DNA of 44,071 nt from Streptomyces sp. UW30 (GTDB lineage Bacteria > Actinomycetota > Actinomycetes > Streptomycetales > Streptomycetaceae): positions 804,828 through 848,898 of the forward strand of contig NZ_RDBN01000037.1 of NCBI RefSeq assembly GCF_008042075.1, given 5' to 3'. Position numbers and translations under genes: made by a program. The notes under the pieces are model-generated. The model had not been told where the DNA came from. It ran no database searches and worked only from the letters and a program-made list of their open reading frames with translations. Shown here piece after piece: positions 7,613-16,074 of the stretch. Position 1 is the stretch's first letter. Every line of letters begins with the position of its first letter.

Positions 7613-8323
7613 ATGACCGAACCAACGCATGTCGAGGCTCACGGCGGCGCGCTGGGGGAGCGGCTGAACTGGCTGCGGGCGGCCGTCCTCGGGGCGAACG
7701 ACGGCATCGTGTCGACCGCGGGCCTCGTCGTCGGCGTGGCCGGCGCGACCGACGACCGCTCGGCCCTGCTCACGGCCGGGCTGGCGGGGCTGCTCGCCGG
7801 GTCGATGTCGATGGCGGCGGGGGAGTACGTCTCGGTGTCCACGCAGCGCGACTCGGAGAAGGCCGCGCTCGCCCAGGAGAAGCGGGAGTTGCGGGAGCAG
7901 CCGGAGGCGGAGCTGGAGGAGCTGGCGCAACTGCTGGAGCGACGGGGCCTGTCCCGGGAGGTGGCGGTGGAGGCCGCGGTCCAGCTGACGGAGCGTGACG
8001 CGCTCAAGGCGCACGCGCGCGTGGAGCTCGGAATCGACCCCGACCGGCTGACCAACCCGTGGCACGCGGCATGGGCGAGCTTCCTGGCGTTCACGGCCGG
8101 GGCGCTGCTGCCGCTGCTGGCCATGGTGCTGCCGCCGGCGCACTGGCGGCTGACGGTCACCGTCGTCTCCGTCCTGGCCGCGCTCACCCTGACCGGCTGG
8201 AGCAGCGCCCGCCTGGGCTCGGCGCCCTGGGCCCGGGCGATCCTGCGCAACGTGGCGGGCGGCGCGCTCGCCATGGGGGTCACCTACGCGGCCGGGTCGC
8301 TGCTGGACCTGGCGGGGGCGTAG
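7613..8323 (+). CDS. VIT1/CCC1-family metal transporter
   Basis: A 236-residue membrane protein with the family N-terminus LNWLRAAVLGANDGIVSTAG and the paired membrane stretches AGLAGLLAGSMSMAAGEYVS. A charged middle region (about residues 85-140, rich in Glu, Arg and Gln) matches the metal-binding insert of the family. Three further membrane segments follow. Eukaryotic homologues move iron(II) or manganese(II) into vacuoles; bacterial ones probably export or detoxify these ions. No clear ribosome site stands before the ATG. It is divergent from the exonuclease gene. Confidence 0.9.
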   Translation: MTEPTHVEAHGGALGERLNWLRAAVLGANDGIVSTAGLVVGVAGATDDRSALLTAGLAGLLAGSMSMAAGEYVSVSTQRDSEKAALAQEKRELREQPEAELEELAQLLERRGLSREVAVEAAVQLTERDALKAHARVELGIDPDRLTNPWHAAWASFLAFTAGALLPLLAMVLPPAHWRLTVTVVSVLAALTLTGWSSARLGSAPWARAILRNVAGGALAMGVTYAAGSLLDLAGA

Positions 8324-8485
8324 CGTCCCGGGCCCGCGTGCCGACTGCCACGGGACGGTTTGCGCAGCTCAGGAGCAATACCGGTACCTCGAAGCGCGCC
8401 GGGTCACGACCTCGACGTACGGTGAGATGCGCGCTCGACCACCCCCTGGGCGCACGTACGACGAAAGACGAGAAGGATCCTCGCC

Positions 8486-9529
8486 ATGCGCGCCACCACC
8501 ATTCACGCCCCCTTCGACATGCGCGTGCAGGACGTGCCCGACCCCGTGGTGCACCGGCCCACCGACGCCGTGGTCCGGGTGCTGCGGGCCTGCATCTGCG
8601 GCAGCGACCTGTGGGCGTACCGCGGCGAGGCGGCCCGGCAGCCGGGTCAGCGCATCGGCCACGAGTTCCTCGGCCTCGTCGAGGAGACCGGCTCCGAGGT
8701 CGCCGGGGTGAAGCGGGGCGACCTCGTCGTCGCGCCCTTCATGTGGTCCGACGGCGTCTGCGACTACTGCCGTGAGGGCCTCACCACCTCCTGCGAGCAC
8801 GGCGGCTTCTGGGGCTCCGTCGGCTCCGACGGCGGCCAGGGCGAGGCAGTGCGCGTCCCCTTCGCCGACGCGACCCTCGTCCAGCTCCCGAAGGACGCGG
8901 CCTCCGACGACCATCTGCTGTCCGCCCTGCTGACCCTGTCCGACGTCCTGGGCACCGGCCACCACGCCGCGCTCGGCGCCGGCGCCCGGCCGGGCGCCAC
9001 GGTCGCGGTCGTCGGGGACGGTGCCGTCGGGCTGTGCGCGGTGCTCGCCGCCAAGCGGCTCGGTGCCGAGCGGATCATCGCGCTCGGCCGCCACCAGGTC
9101 CGCACCGACATTGCGCTCCGCTTCGGCGCCACGGACGTCGTCGCCGAACGCGGGGACGCGGCCGTGGAGGCCGTACGCGAACTCACGCGCGGGCAGGGCG
9201 CGCACGCCGTCGTCGAGGCCGTCGGCACCGAACAGTCCATGCGGACGGCCGTCAACATCACCCGCGACGGCGGCGCCATCGGCTTCGTCGGAGTGCCGCA
9301 CGGCAGTGGCACCGGGCTCGACCTCGGCGTCATGTTCGACGGGAACATCGCGCTGCGCGGCGGTGTCGCGCCGGTGCGCACCTACATCCCCGAGCTGCTG
9401 CCCGACGTCCTGGACGGCACGATCGACCCCTCGCCGGTCTTCGACCTGACGGTCGGTCTGGAGGAGGTCCCCGCCGGCTACAAGGCGATGGACGAGCGGA
9501 CCGCGCTCAAGGTCCTGGTCGCCAACTGA
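8486..9529 (+). CDS. Zinc-dependent alcohol dehydrogenase (MDR family)
   Basis: A 347-residue medium-chain dehydrogenase. Catalytic zinc ligands are suggested by CICGSDLWAYRG and GHEFLG; a structural-zinc-like cluster is CDYCREGLTTSCEHGG; the nucleotide-binding fold begins at AVVGDGAVGLCAVLAAKRLGA. The family oxidises alcohols or reduces aldehydes with NAD(P). The substrate is not predictable from sequence. GAAGGA precedes the ATG. In the 162-bp upstream gap a TACCGGTA palindrome (about 8380-8387) may be part of an operator. The gene ends 4 bases from the convergent CopD-like gene. Confidence 0.9.
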   Translation: MRATTIHAPFDMRVQDVPDPVVHRPTDAVVRVLRACICGSDLWAYRGEAARQPGQRIGHEFLGLVEETGSEVAGVKRGDLVVAPFMWSDGVCDYCREGLTTSCEHGGFWGSVGSDGGQGEAVRVPFADATLVQLPKDAASDDHLLSALLTLSDVLGTGHHAALGAGARPGATVAVVGDGAVGLCAVLAAKRLGAERIIALGRHQVRTDIALRFGATDVVAERGDAAVEAVRELTRGQGAHAVVEAVGTEQSMRTAVNITRDGGAIGFVGVPHGSGTGLDLGVMFDGNIALRGGVAPVRTYIPELLPDVLDGTIDPSPVFDLTVGLEEVPAGYKAMDERTALKVLVAN

Positions 9530-9533
9530 CGGC

Positions 9534-10541
9534 TCACCAGCGGATCGGCACCGGCAGCGCCGTCAGCAGCCCCGACAGCGCGACCACCACCGCCAGGACG
9601 ACGACCTCGGCCCGTGCGGGGGAGCAGGCGGTCAGCGGGTCGGCCGCTCGGCGCAGCCGGATCCGCGCCCACAGAGCGAGCGCGGCCACGACCCCCACGA
9701 CCAGCACCTTGGCCAGCAGGGCACGCCCGTACGCGGTCCCCGTGAGCTGGTCCAGGATCGTGTCCGACGGCATCCGGCGCAGCGCACTCCACACCCCTGT
9801 CGCGGTGAGGGTGGCCAGCAGTACGGCCGCCACGCGCGCGTAGAGACCCAGCAGCGCCGCGCCCGCCTCCCCGGCGCCCCACCCGCGCAGGGCCCGCAGG
9901 GCGTGCAGCAGTCCGCCCACCCACAGCGACGCGCAGGCCAGATGCACCAGCGTCAGACCCGAGCCGAGCAGCGGGCTGTACTCGTTGGTGGGGTGCGCGC
10001 GCAGCGCCTCGGCGACCACCACCGCGGCCAGCGGCCAGAGTTGGGAGGCCGGCCGGCGCGAGAGGGCGCACAGGCCGGCCGCGGCGAAGGCGTTGACCTC
10101 CAGCAGCGCGAGCTTGCCGTCGCGCGAGGCGTACAGGCCGCCGATGTCGAGGTCGGCGAGGCTGTGCGGCACCAGGTTGCCGGTGGAGACGACGGAGGCC
10201 AGCCCCAGGGCGGCGACGAAGCCGACGGCGGCCGCGTACGGCGCCCAGCTGCGGGGCCGCTTCGCGGGCGCGCCGGGCACGGACCGGGCCAGCCGGTTCA
10301 CGAACAGTTCCCCCAACGGCACGCACAGCGCCGCGAACAGCACCGCCCGCAGCAGCGCGATGCCGCCCGTGCCGGGCGCGGCGGCCTCCCCGGTGCCGTG
10401 CAGCGCGGCCGACGGCCCGAGCAGCGGGATCAGCGCCGCCAGCGCCACGAGGGCGAGAACGGCGACGGCCCGCGCCATGCCCGGGCGCGGCCGCGGCGTG
10501 CTCCCGTCGGCCACGTCCGGGGAGGATCCTGTCAACGTCAC
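9534..10541 (-). CDS. CopD-domain membrane protein
   Basis: About 335 residues with eight or nine hydrophobic segments. The C-terminal half fits the CopD copper-resistance domain: LVHLACASLWVGGLLHALRA, then an Arg-rich loop, LLATLTATGVWSALRR, and YGRALLAKVLVV. CopD-type proteins sit in the membrane and are linked to copper import or handling, often with CopC; no CopC is present here. The start is uncertain: I use GTG 10541, but a TTG at 10577 or a later GTG would also work. Confidence 0.8.
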   Translation of the reverse strand: MTLTGSSPDVADGSTPRPRPGMARAVAVLALVALAALIPLLGPSAALHGTGEAAAPGTGGIALLRAVLFAALCVPLGELFVNRLARSVPGAPAKRPRSWAPYAAAVGFVAALGLASVVSTGNLVPHSLADLDIGGLYASRDGKLALLEVNAFAAAGLCALSRRPASQLWPLAAVVVAEALRAHPTNEYSPLLGSGLTLVHLACASLWVGGLLHALRALRGWGAGEAGAALLGLYARVAAVLLATLTATGVWSALRRMPSDTILDQLTGTAYGRALLAKVLVVGVVAALALWARIRLRRAADPLTACSPARAEVVVLAVVVALSGLLTALPVPIRW

Positions 10542-10641
10542 CTCAAGATCTTCACAAACCAGCACAGAGACGGGCAAGTGCCCGGATAGAAGTAGCGGTA
10601 CGGCATTCCGCCCTTGGGTACGGCTTCGGCGTCACCGCCGC

Positions 10642-12009
10642 TCAGCCCCACCGCGCCGGATCCGCGCCCCACACCCCGGGCGCTCGGGTCCAGTCGCCGG
10701 GACCGCCCTCGAACGACACCGGCGGCAGGGCGTATCGCAGCCGCCCGAGCGCGCTGTCCCGCTCGCCGAGCCAGCCATCGGGCGCCTCGTACGCCACGTC
10801 ACCCCGCGGGCCCGGCCGGATCCCCTCCGTCAGCCACAGCGCCGTGCGCGCCAGCGCCAGCCGTACGCACCGCCCGTGTCCCTCCTCCCGCTGCTCGGTC
10901 AGCGCCCGCAGCACGGCCGCCGCCAGCAGATACCCCGTCCCGTGGTCGAGGGCCTGCGCGGGCAGGGCGCCGGGGCGCTCGGCCGAACCCTCGGTGGCGG
11001 CGATCCCGGTGGCGACCTGCACAAGGCTGTCGAAGCCACGCCGCCCGCCCCACGGCCCGTACGCCCCCCAGGCCGACAACTGCGCCACGACCAGCCCCGG
11101 CCGACGCTCGGCCAGCGACTGGGGCGACAGTCCGAACCGGTCCAGGGCGCCCGGCCGGTACCCGGTGACGACGACGTCCGCCGTCGCGAGCAGTTCCTCG
11201 AAGGCGGCCCGGTCGGCCACCAGGTCCAGCGTCGCCGAGCGCTTCCCGAAACCCGTGTCGGCGTGCTGGTCCGCCAGTTCGGGCAGCTGCGGCGCGTCCA
11301 CCCGCAGCACGTCCGCGCCGAGCAGCGCGAGGGTGCGGGTGGCGACCGGTCCCGCGATGACCCGCGTCAGATCCAGCACGCGCACTCCGGCGGCGGGCAG
11401 CAGGGGGGTGCCGTCGAGCGGCGGGAGTGCACGCGCGCGTGCCGTGTCCAGCCGTTCCTGCTCGACGAGCGGCCGCCGGGCCACCGCTGCCGCCTGCTCG
11501 TGCGCTGCCCACTCCTTCGGCGTGCGCAGTGCCACGGCCAGCCCACCGGCCGCGTACACGGCCTGCTCCACCTCGTGCGAGGACCGCTCGGCGAGGGCCG
11601 CCCCGACGGCGTCGGGATCCTCCCGCCTCACCCCCAGCCCGGCCAGCAGCCCGGCCCGGTGATGCGGATAGTTCGCATGCGTGCGCACCCATCCGTCCGC
11701 CGTCCGCCAGAACTTGGACAGCGGCGCGAACCAGACCGGAGCGCGCCCGTCGACCAGCAGATGCCGCTCACTCACGAACGCCGTGGCGATCGCCCCGTCG
11801 TCCAGCCGCACCTCTGGCACCTCGGCGAGCCCTGCCCGCCGCGCCCCGAGCTCGGCGGCGGCCAGCGCGCACGCGCCCACACAGGCGCGCGCCAACTCCC
11901 GTACGGGAAGACGCGCAGAAAGCGCGCCCTCCCGCACCACGGTCGACACCCGCGGGAGCAGGACGGGGTCGCCGCCCACCGCGGACCAGGCAGTACCGAG
12001 TGCAGTCAT
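10642..12009 (-). CDS. CaiB/BaiF-type (family III) CoA-transferase with permuted domain order
   Basis: A 455-residue protein. The CoA-transferase core starts only near residue 208 (GVRVLDLTRVIAGPVATRTL, LLGADVLRVDAP, then GKRSATLDL, ADVVVTGYRPGALDRFGLSP and GFDSLVQVATGIAATEG) and includes the expected catalytic Asp at about residue 355 in ALDHGTGYLLAAAVL. The segment FWRTADGWVRTHANYPHHRA with the following helices (about 98-185) resembles the part normally found after the core. So the order looks circularly permuted. The family moves CoA between carboxylic acids; the substrate is unknown. ATG 12009 follows a TAGTGCATAGTGCA direct repeat and a GTG exists at 12024. It lies 23 bp after the protease gene. 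Confidence 0.82.
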   Translation of the reverse strand: MTALGTAWSAVGGDPVLLPRVSTVVREGALSARLPVRELARACVGACALAAAELGARRAGLAEVPEVRLDDGAIATAFVSERHLLVDGRAPVWFAPLSKFWRTADGWVRTHANYPHHRAGLLAGLGVRREDPDAVGAALAERSSHEVEQAVYAAGGLAVALRTPKEWAAHEQAAAVARRPLVEQERLDTARARALPPLDGTPLLPAAGVRVLDLTRVIAGPVATRTLALLGADVLRVDAPQLPELADQHADTGFGKRSATLDLVADRAAFEELLATADVVVTGYRPGALDRFGLSPQSLAERRPGLVVAQLSAWGAYGPWGGRRGFDSLVQVATGIAATEGSAERPGALPAQALDHGTGYLLAAAVLRALTEQREEGHGRCVRLALARTALWLTEGIRPGPRGDVAYEAPDGWLGERDSALGRLRYALPPVSFEGGPGDWTRAPGVWGADPARWG

Positions 12010-12032
12010 GGCTGCACTATGCACTACTTGCC

Positions 12033-13562
12033 TCAGTCAACGGCGTCCAGGGCGTTGACGATCCCGAACCCGTAGAAGCCGTTGACCCGCTTGCCGCCCA
12101 CGCACACCGCGTCCGGCGTGCCGTCGCCGTTCTGGTCGTACGACTCCGGGCAGCCCGGGTTGTCCGCCTGCGCCTTCAGCAGCGCCTTCAACTGGTCCGG
12201 AGTCGCGTACGGATAGCGGGACTTCAGCAGCGCGGCCACGCCCGCGGCGTGCGGGGAGGCCATCGACGTGCCCTGGAGGTAGCCGTACTGGCCGTTCGGG
12301 AGGGTGGCCAGGATGCGGCCGTTCTTCGACGGGGTGTCGGGGATCTGGTAGAGCCGGTCGCCGCCGGGAGCCGCGATGTCGACCACGCCGTAGCCGTACG
12401 AGGAGTAGTACGACTTGAGGTTCTTCACGCCCGTCGCGCTGACCGTGACGATGCCCGGCAGCTGGGTCGGCACGTCGAAGCACTTGTGCGGGTCGATGGT
12501 GCGCTCGACGGGGGTCGAGTCGTCGGGGCTGCTGTCGTCGACGAGCGCGTCGGAGTCCAGGTCGTGGTTGGAGTTGCCGGCCGAGGCGAGGTTGAGAGTG
12601 CCCTTGCGCTGGGCGTACAGCTGGGCCCGGTTGACGGCGTCGACGATCGCGCGCTGGTCCGGGTCGTCCACGCAGTTGTAGAGCCACGGGTCGACGTAGT
12701 AGCTGTTGTTCGTGATCTCCACCCCGTGGTCGGCGGCGAACACGAAGGCGCAGACGACGCTTTCGGGGTAGTAGAGGCCGTTGACGGGGTCGCTCACCTT
12801 GATGGCGGAGACCTTCACCCCCGGAGCGACGCCCGCGATGCCGATGCCGTTGCGGGGCGCGGCGATCTCGCCCGCGACGTGCGTGCCGTGGGCGTCGGTG
12901 CTCGTGTACGGCCGCCAGGCGCCCGCGCCGGTGTCCGCCTTGCCGCCGACACAGTTCGCGGACTGGGCGGCGGAGAAGTTCGGGGCGAGGTCGGGGTGGG
13001 TGTCGTCGACGCCGTTGTCGATGACGGCGACGGTCACCCTGGGGCTGCCCGGGTTGATCTTCGCGGCCTGGTCGGCGCCGATGGCGCGCAGGTTCCACTG
13101 GTCGGCCTCGAGCGGTTCGCTGTCGCCCGCCGCGTCCGACGCGCGGGCGGTCCTCGTGGCCTGCTGCTCCGTCAGGAGCTGGACGGGGCCCTCGTCCGTC
13201 GTCCCGGCGGCGGTCAGGGGCGTCGTACGCGTCACACCCGCCGACTGGACCCCGCGCACCCCGCGCATCACCTCGGCGAAGTCGGGGTGCGCCGAATGGA
13301 CGACGATCACGCCGATCCTGTCGTACGCGATCACGACGGTCCCCCCGGCCGCCTCGATCGCCTTCCGCACTGACCCGATCGTGCGGCGGTCCGGGCTGGT
13401 GTTGACGACATAGGCCAGCGTGGGCCCGTCCACGGCCTGCGCGACGGGCTCCGTGGGTGGTGCCGCCGAAGCCGCCGTCGGCAGGAAGCCGAGCGAGGCG
13501 GTCAGCGACAGAACGAGCGGGACAGCGAGGCCGAGTCGGCGTCTGGACCGCAGATGAGCCAT
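12033..13562 (-). CDS. Secreted S8 subtilisin-like serine protease
   Basis: A 509-residue protein with a Sec signal peptide (Arg-rich start, hydrophobic stretch at 11-28, Ala-rich cleavage region near AASAAP), an I9-like propeptide (about 48-115) and the S8 catalytic domain. The triad is D182 in VAVIDNGVDDTHP, H225 in DAHGTHVAGE and S433 in GTSMASPHAAG, with the oxyanion Asn in LASAGNSN. The protease should be exported, then self-processed. Six or more cysteines in the mature part could form disulfides. It starts ATG at 13562 and is the first of a likely two-gene unit with the CoA-transferase. Confidence 0.93.
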   Translation of the reverse strand: MAHLRSRRRLGLAVPLVLSLTASLGFLPTAASAAPPTEPVAQAVDGPTLAYVVNTSPDRRTIGSVRKAIEAAGGTVVIAYDRIGVIVVHSAHPDFAEVMRGVRGVQSAGVTRTTPLTAAGTTDEGPVQLLTEQQATRTARASDAAGDSEPLEADQWNLRAIGADQAAKINPGSPRVTVAVIDNGVDDTHPDLAPNFSAAQSANCVGGKADTGAGAWRPYTSTDAHGTHVAGEIAAPRNGIGIAGVAPGVKVSAIKVSDPVNGLYYPESVVCAFVFAADHGVEITNNSYYVDPWLYNCVDDPDQRAIVDAVNRAQLYAQRKGTLNLASAGNSNHDLDSDALVDDSSPDDSTPVERTIDPHKCFDVPTQLPGIVTVSATGVKNLKSYYSSYGYGVVDIAAPGGDRLYQIPDTPSKNGRILATLPNGQYGYLQGTSMASPHAAGVAALLKSRYPYATPDQLKALLKAQADNPGCPESYDQNGDGTPDAVCVGGKRVNGFYGFGIVNALDAVD

Positions 13563-13819
13563 GGGATCTCCACATCATCCGGAACAGGAACCGCCCGAGC
13601 CGCGGTATGGCCGCTCGGGCAGGTACATGACGAGTGGTGCTGGGGTGAAGCTATCCCTGAACCTCCTGGCCAGCAATCCGGCCCAGGCGACTTCGGAAAG
13701 AGGCCCGGGGAGTTGAACCGGTTCTCGCGTGGCGCCGTGACCTTGGACAGGAGGCGCGAGCACGATCGAGCCCCCTGTTGGATCACGCGCCGGGGCCCTA
13801 ACATCGCCAGCCGGTTCAA

Positions 13820-13833
13820 GTGATCCGCGTCAC
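13820..13833. promoter_or_regulatory. CRP-like palindrome upstream of DUF485-actP
   Basis: GTGATCCGCGTCAC has the GTGA-N6-TCAC form of CRP/GlxR-type sites. It lies 20 bases before the ATG of the DUF485 gene. A TAACAT at 13799-13804 could be the -10 box, which would place the site just downstream of the start point and favour repression. Confidence 0.5.
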
Positions 13834-13852
13834 TGCGAGGAACAGAGCCGCC

Positions 13853-14290
13853 ATGTCCGCACCTGAACCGTCCCCGACCGCCCAACCGTCCCCGTCCACC
13901 GTCGCAACAGCGCCCGCAACGCGAGGAGACTCCGTGGCAACCGACGCACCGCCCCCCTCGAAAGAGCAACACAAACTCCCCACCACCGAGGAGTTCGTCG
14001 AGGTGCACGAGAGCGCGGAGTTCGTTGAACTGCGCCGCTCCTACCGCTCCTTCGCCTTTCCGCTGACCGTCGCCTTCATCGCCTGGTACCTGCTGTACGT
14101 CCTGCTCTCCAACTACGCGGGCGACTTCATGGGCACCAAGCTGTTCGGCAACATCAACGTCGCGTTCGTCTTCGGTATCGCCCAGTTCGTCACCACGTTC
14201 CTCATCGCCTGGTGGTACTCGCGCCACGCCGGCGCGAAGCTCGACCCCAAGGCCGAGGCCATCAAGACCCGTATGGAGGGCGGCGCATGA
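13853..14290 (+). CDS. DUF485 (YjcH-like) small membrane protein, ActP partner
   Basis: Up to 145 residues. After a Pro/Ser/Thr-rich tail the DUF485 domain (about 55-130) has ELRRSYRSFAFPLTVAFIAW and two membrane helices, ending in VTTFLIAWWYSRHAGAKLDP. This family is encoded just ahead of the acetate permease ActP. ATG 13853 has GAGGAA upstream; a GTG at 13934 has the better GAGGAGACTCC ribosome site and would remove the disordered tail, so either start may be used. Its stop overlaps the ATG of actP. Confidence 0.9.
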   Translation: MSAPEPSPTAQPSPSTVATAPATRGDSVATDAPPPSKEQHKLPTTEEFVEVHESAEFVELRRSYRSFAFPLTVAFIAWYLLYVLLSNYAGDFMGTKLFGNINVAFVFGIAQFVTTFLIAWWYSRHAGAKLDPKAEAIKTRMEGGA

Positions 14291-15915
14291 GCCCCGCGAT
14301 GACCCATGTGCAGCTTGCCGCCAACGAGGCCAGCGAGCACCGGCCGCTGATCATCACCCTGTTCGCGTGCTTCGTGGTCGCGACCCTCTTCATCACCGTC
14401 TGGGCGGGCCGCCAGACCAAGGACGCCGCCGACTTCTACGCGGGCGGCCGCTCTTTCAGCGCCTTCCAGAACGGCCTCGCCGTCTCCGGCGACTACATGT
14501 CCGCCGCGTCCTTCCTCGGCATCGCGGGCGCCATCGCCCTCTTCGGCTACGACGGCTTCCTGTACTCCATCGGCTTCCTGGTCGCCTGGCTGGTCGCCCT
14601 GCTTCTGGTGGCCGAGCCGCTGCGGAACTCCGGCCGCTACACGATGGGTGACGTCCTCGCGTACCGCATGCGCCAGCGCCCCGTGCGCACGGCCGCCGGC
14701 ACCTCCACGATCGTCGTGTCGATCTTCTACCTGCTGGCCCAGATGGCCGGTGCGGGTGTCCTGGTCTCGCTGCTGCTCGGCATCACCACCGACGCCGGCA
14801 AGATCCTCATCGTCGCCCTCGTCGGCGTCCTGATGATCGTGTACGTCTCCATCGGCGGCATGAAGGGCACCACCTGGGTCCAGATGGTCAAGGCCGTGCT
14901 GCTCATCGGTGGCACGATCCTGATTACGTTCCTGGTGCTGCTGAAGTTCAACTTCAACATCTCCGACCTGCTCGGCAAGGCCGCCGAGAACAGCGGCAAG
15001 GGCGCCGCCTTCCTGGAGCCCGGCCTGCAGTACGGCGCCACCGGCACCTCCAAGCTGGACTTCATCTCCCTCGGCATCGCCCTGGTCCTGGGCACCGCCG
15101 GTCTGCCGCACATCCTGATCCGCTTCTACACGGTGCCCAACGCCAAGGCCGCCCGTAAGTCCGTGAACTGGGCGATCGGCATCATCGGCGGTTTCTACCT
15201 GATGACCATCGCCCTCGGCTTCGGCGCCGCCGCGCTGATCTCCCAGGACGAGATCATCGCCTCCAACCCGTCGGGCAACACGGCGGCACCGCTGCTCGCC
15301 CTGCATCTCGGCGGCGTCGACTCGGCATGGGGCGCGATCCTGCTCGCCACCATCTCGGCCGTCGCCTTCGCCACGATCCTCGCGGTCGTCGCCGGTCTGA
15401 CCCTGGCCTCGTCCTCGTCGTTCGCCCACGACATCTACGCGAACGTCATCAGGAAGGGAGAGGCCACCGAGAAGGAGGAGGTCCGGGCGGCCCGCCTCGC
15501 CACCATCGGCATCGGCGCCGTCTCCATCCTCCTCGGCGCCCTCGCCCGCGACCTGAACGTCGCCGGCCTGGTCGCCCTGGCTTTCGCGGTCGCGGCCTCC
15601 GCCAACCTGCCGACGATCCTGTACAGCCTGTTCTGGAAGCGGTTCACCACCCAGGGCGCGCTGTGGTCGATCTACGGCGGTCTGATCGTCGCCGTCGGCC
15701 TGGTGCTGTTCTCGCCGGTCGTCTCCGGTGACCCGAAGGCGATGTTCCCGGACGTCGACTTCGCCTGGTTCCCGCTGAAGAACCCGGGCATCATCTCGAT
15801 TCCGTTCGGCTTCTTCATGGGCTGGCTCGGCACGGTCCTGTCCAAGGAGGAGCCCGACGCCGGCAAGTACGCGGAGCTGGAGGTCCGGTCCCTGACCGGC
15901 ACCGGCGCCCACTAG
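14287..15915 (+). CDS. actP: Cation/acetate symporter
   Basis: A 542-residue SSS-family permease with about 13-14 membrane segments. The N-terminal half has the family stretches DFYAGGRSFSAFQNGLAVSG and DYMSAASFLGIAGAIALFGY, and the middle GTAGLPHILIRFYTVPNAKAA is typical of ActP. It should take up acetate and related short carboxylates with sodium or protons. The chosen ATG overlaps the DUF485 stop (ATGA). It pairs with the DUF485 protein in one transcription unit, closed by a strong hairpin. Confidence 0.93.
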   Translation: MSPAMTHVQLAANEASEHRPLIITLFACFVVATLFITVWAGRQTKDAADFYAGGRSFSAFQNGLAVSGDYMSAASFLGIAGAIALFGYDGFLYSIGFLVAWLVALLLVAEPLRNSGRYTMGDVLAYRMRQRPVRTAAGTSTIVVSIFYLLAQMAGAGVLVSLLLGITTDAGKILIVALVGVLMIVYVSIGGMKGTTWVQMVKAVLLIGGTILITFLVLLKFNFNISDLLGKAAENSGKGAAFLEPGLQYGATGTSKLDFISLGIALVLGTAGLPHILIRFYTVPNAKAARKSVNWAIGIIGGFYLMTIALGFGAAALISQDEIIASNPSGNTAAPLLALHLGGVDSAWGAILLATISAVAFATILAVVAGLTLASSSSFAHDIYANVIRKGEATEKEEVRAARLATIGIGAVSILLGALARDLNVAGLVALAFAVAASANLPTILYSLFWKRFTTQGALWSIYGGLIVAVGLVLFSPVVSGDPKAMFPDVDFAWFPLKNPGIISIPFGFFMGWLGTVLSKEEPDAGKYAELEVRSLTGTGAH

Positions 15916-15938
15916 TACGCCCACGGGGCACGCCCCGA

Positions 15939-15972
15939 GCGGCCGCGTCGTAGATCCCTACGACGCGGCCGC
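15939..15972 (+). terminator. 15-bp perfect hairpin after actP
   Basis: GCGGCCGCGTCGTAG and CTACGACGCGGCCGC pair fully around ATCC, starting 24 bases after the actP stop. There is no T-run. Both arms carry a GCGGCCGC (NotI) sequence. Confidence 0.8.
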
Positions 15973-16074
15973 GTCGTACGTCGTCGGATCGGGACGGTGT
16001 CGCTGTCAGTGCCGTCACGTAGGCTCGCGGGTAACGGAAGAGGACTCTGGTTCGCGACGAGGGAGGGGGCCCAC

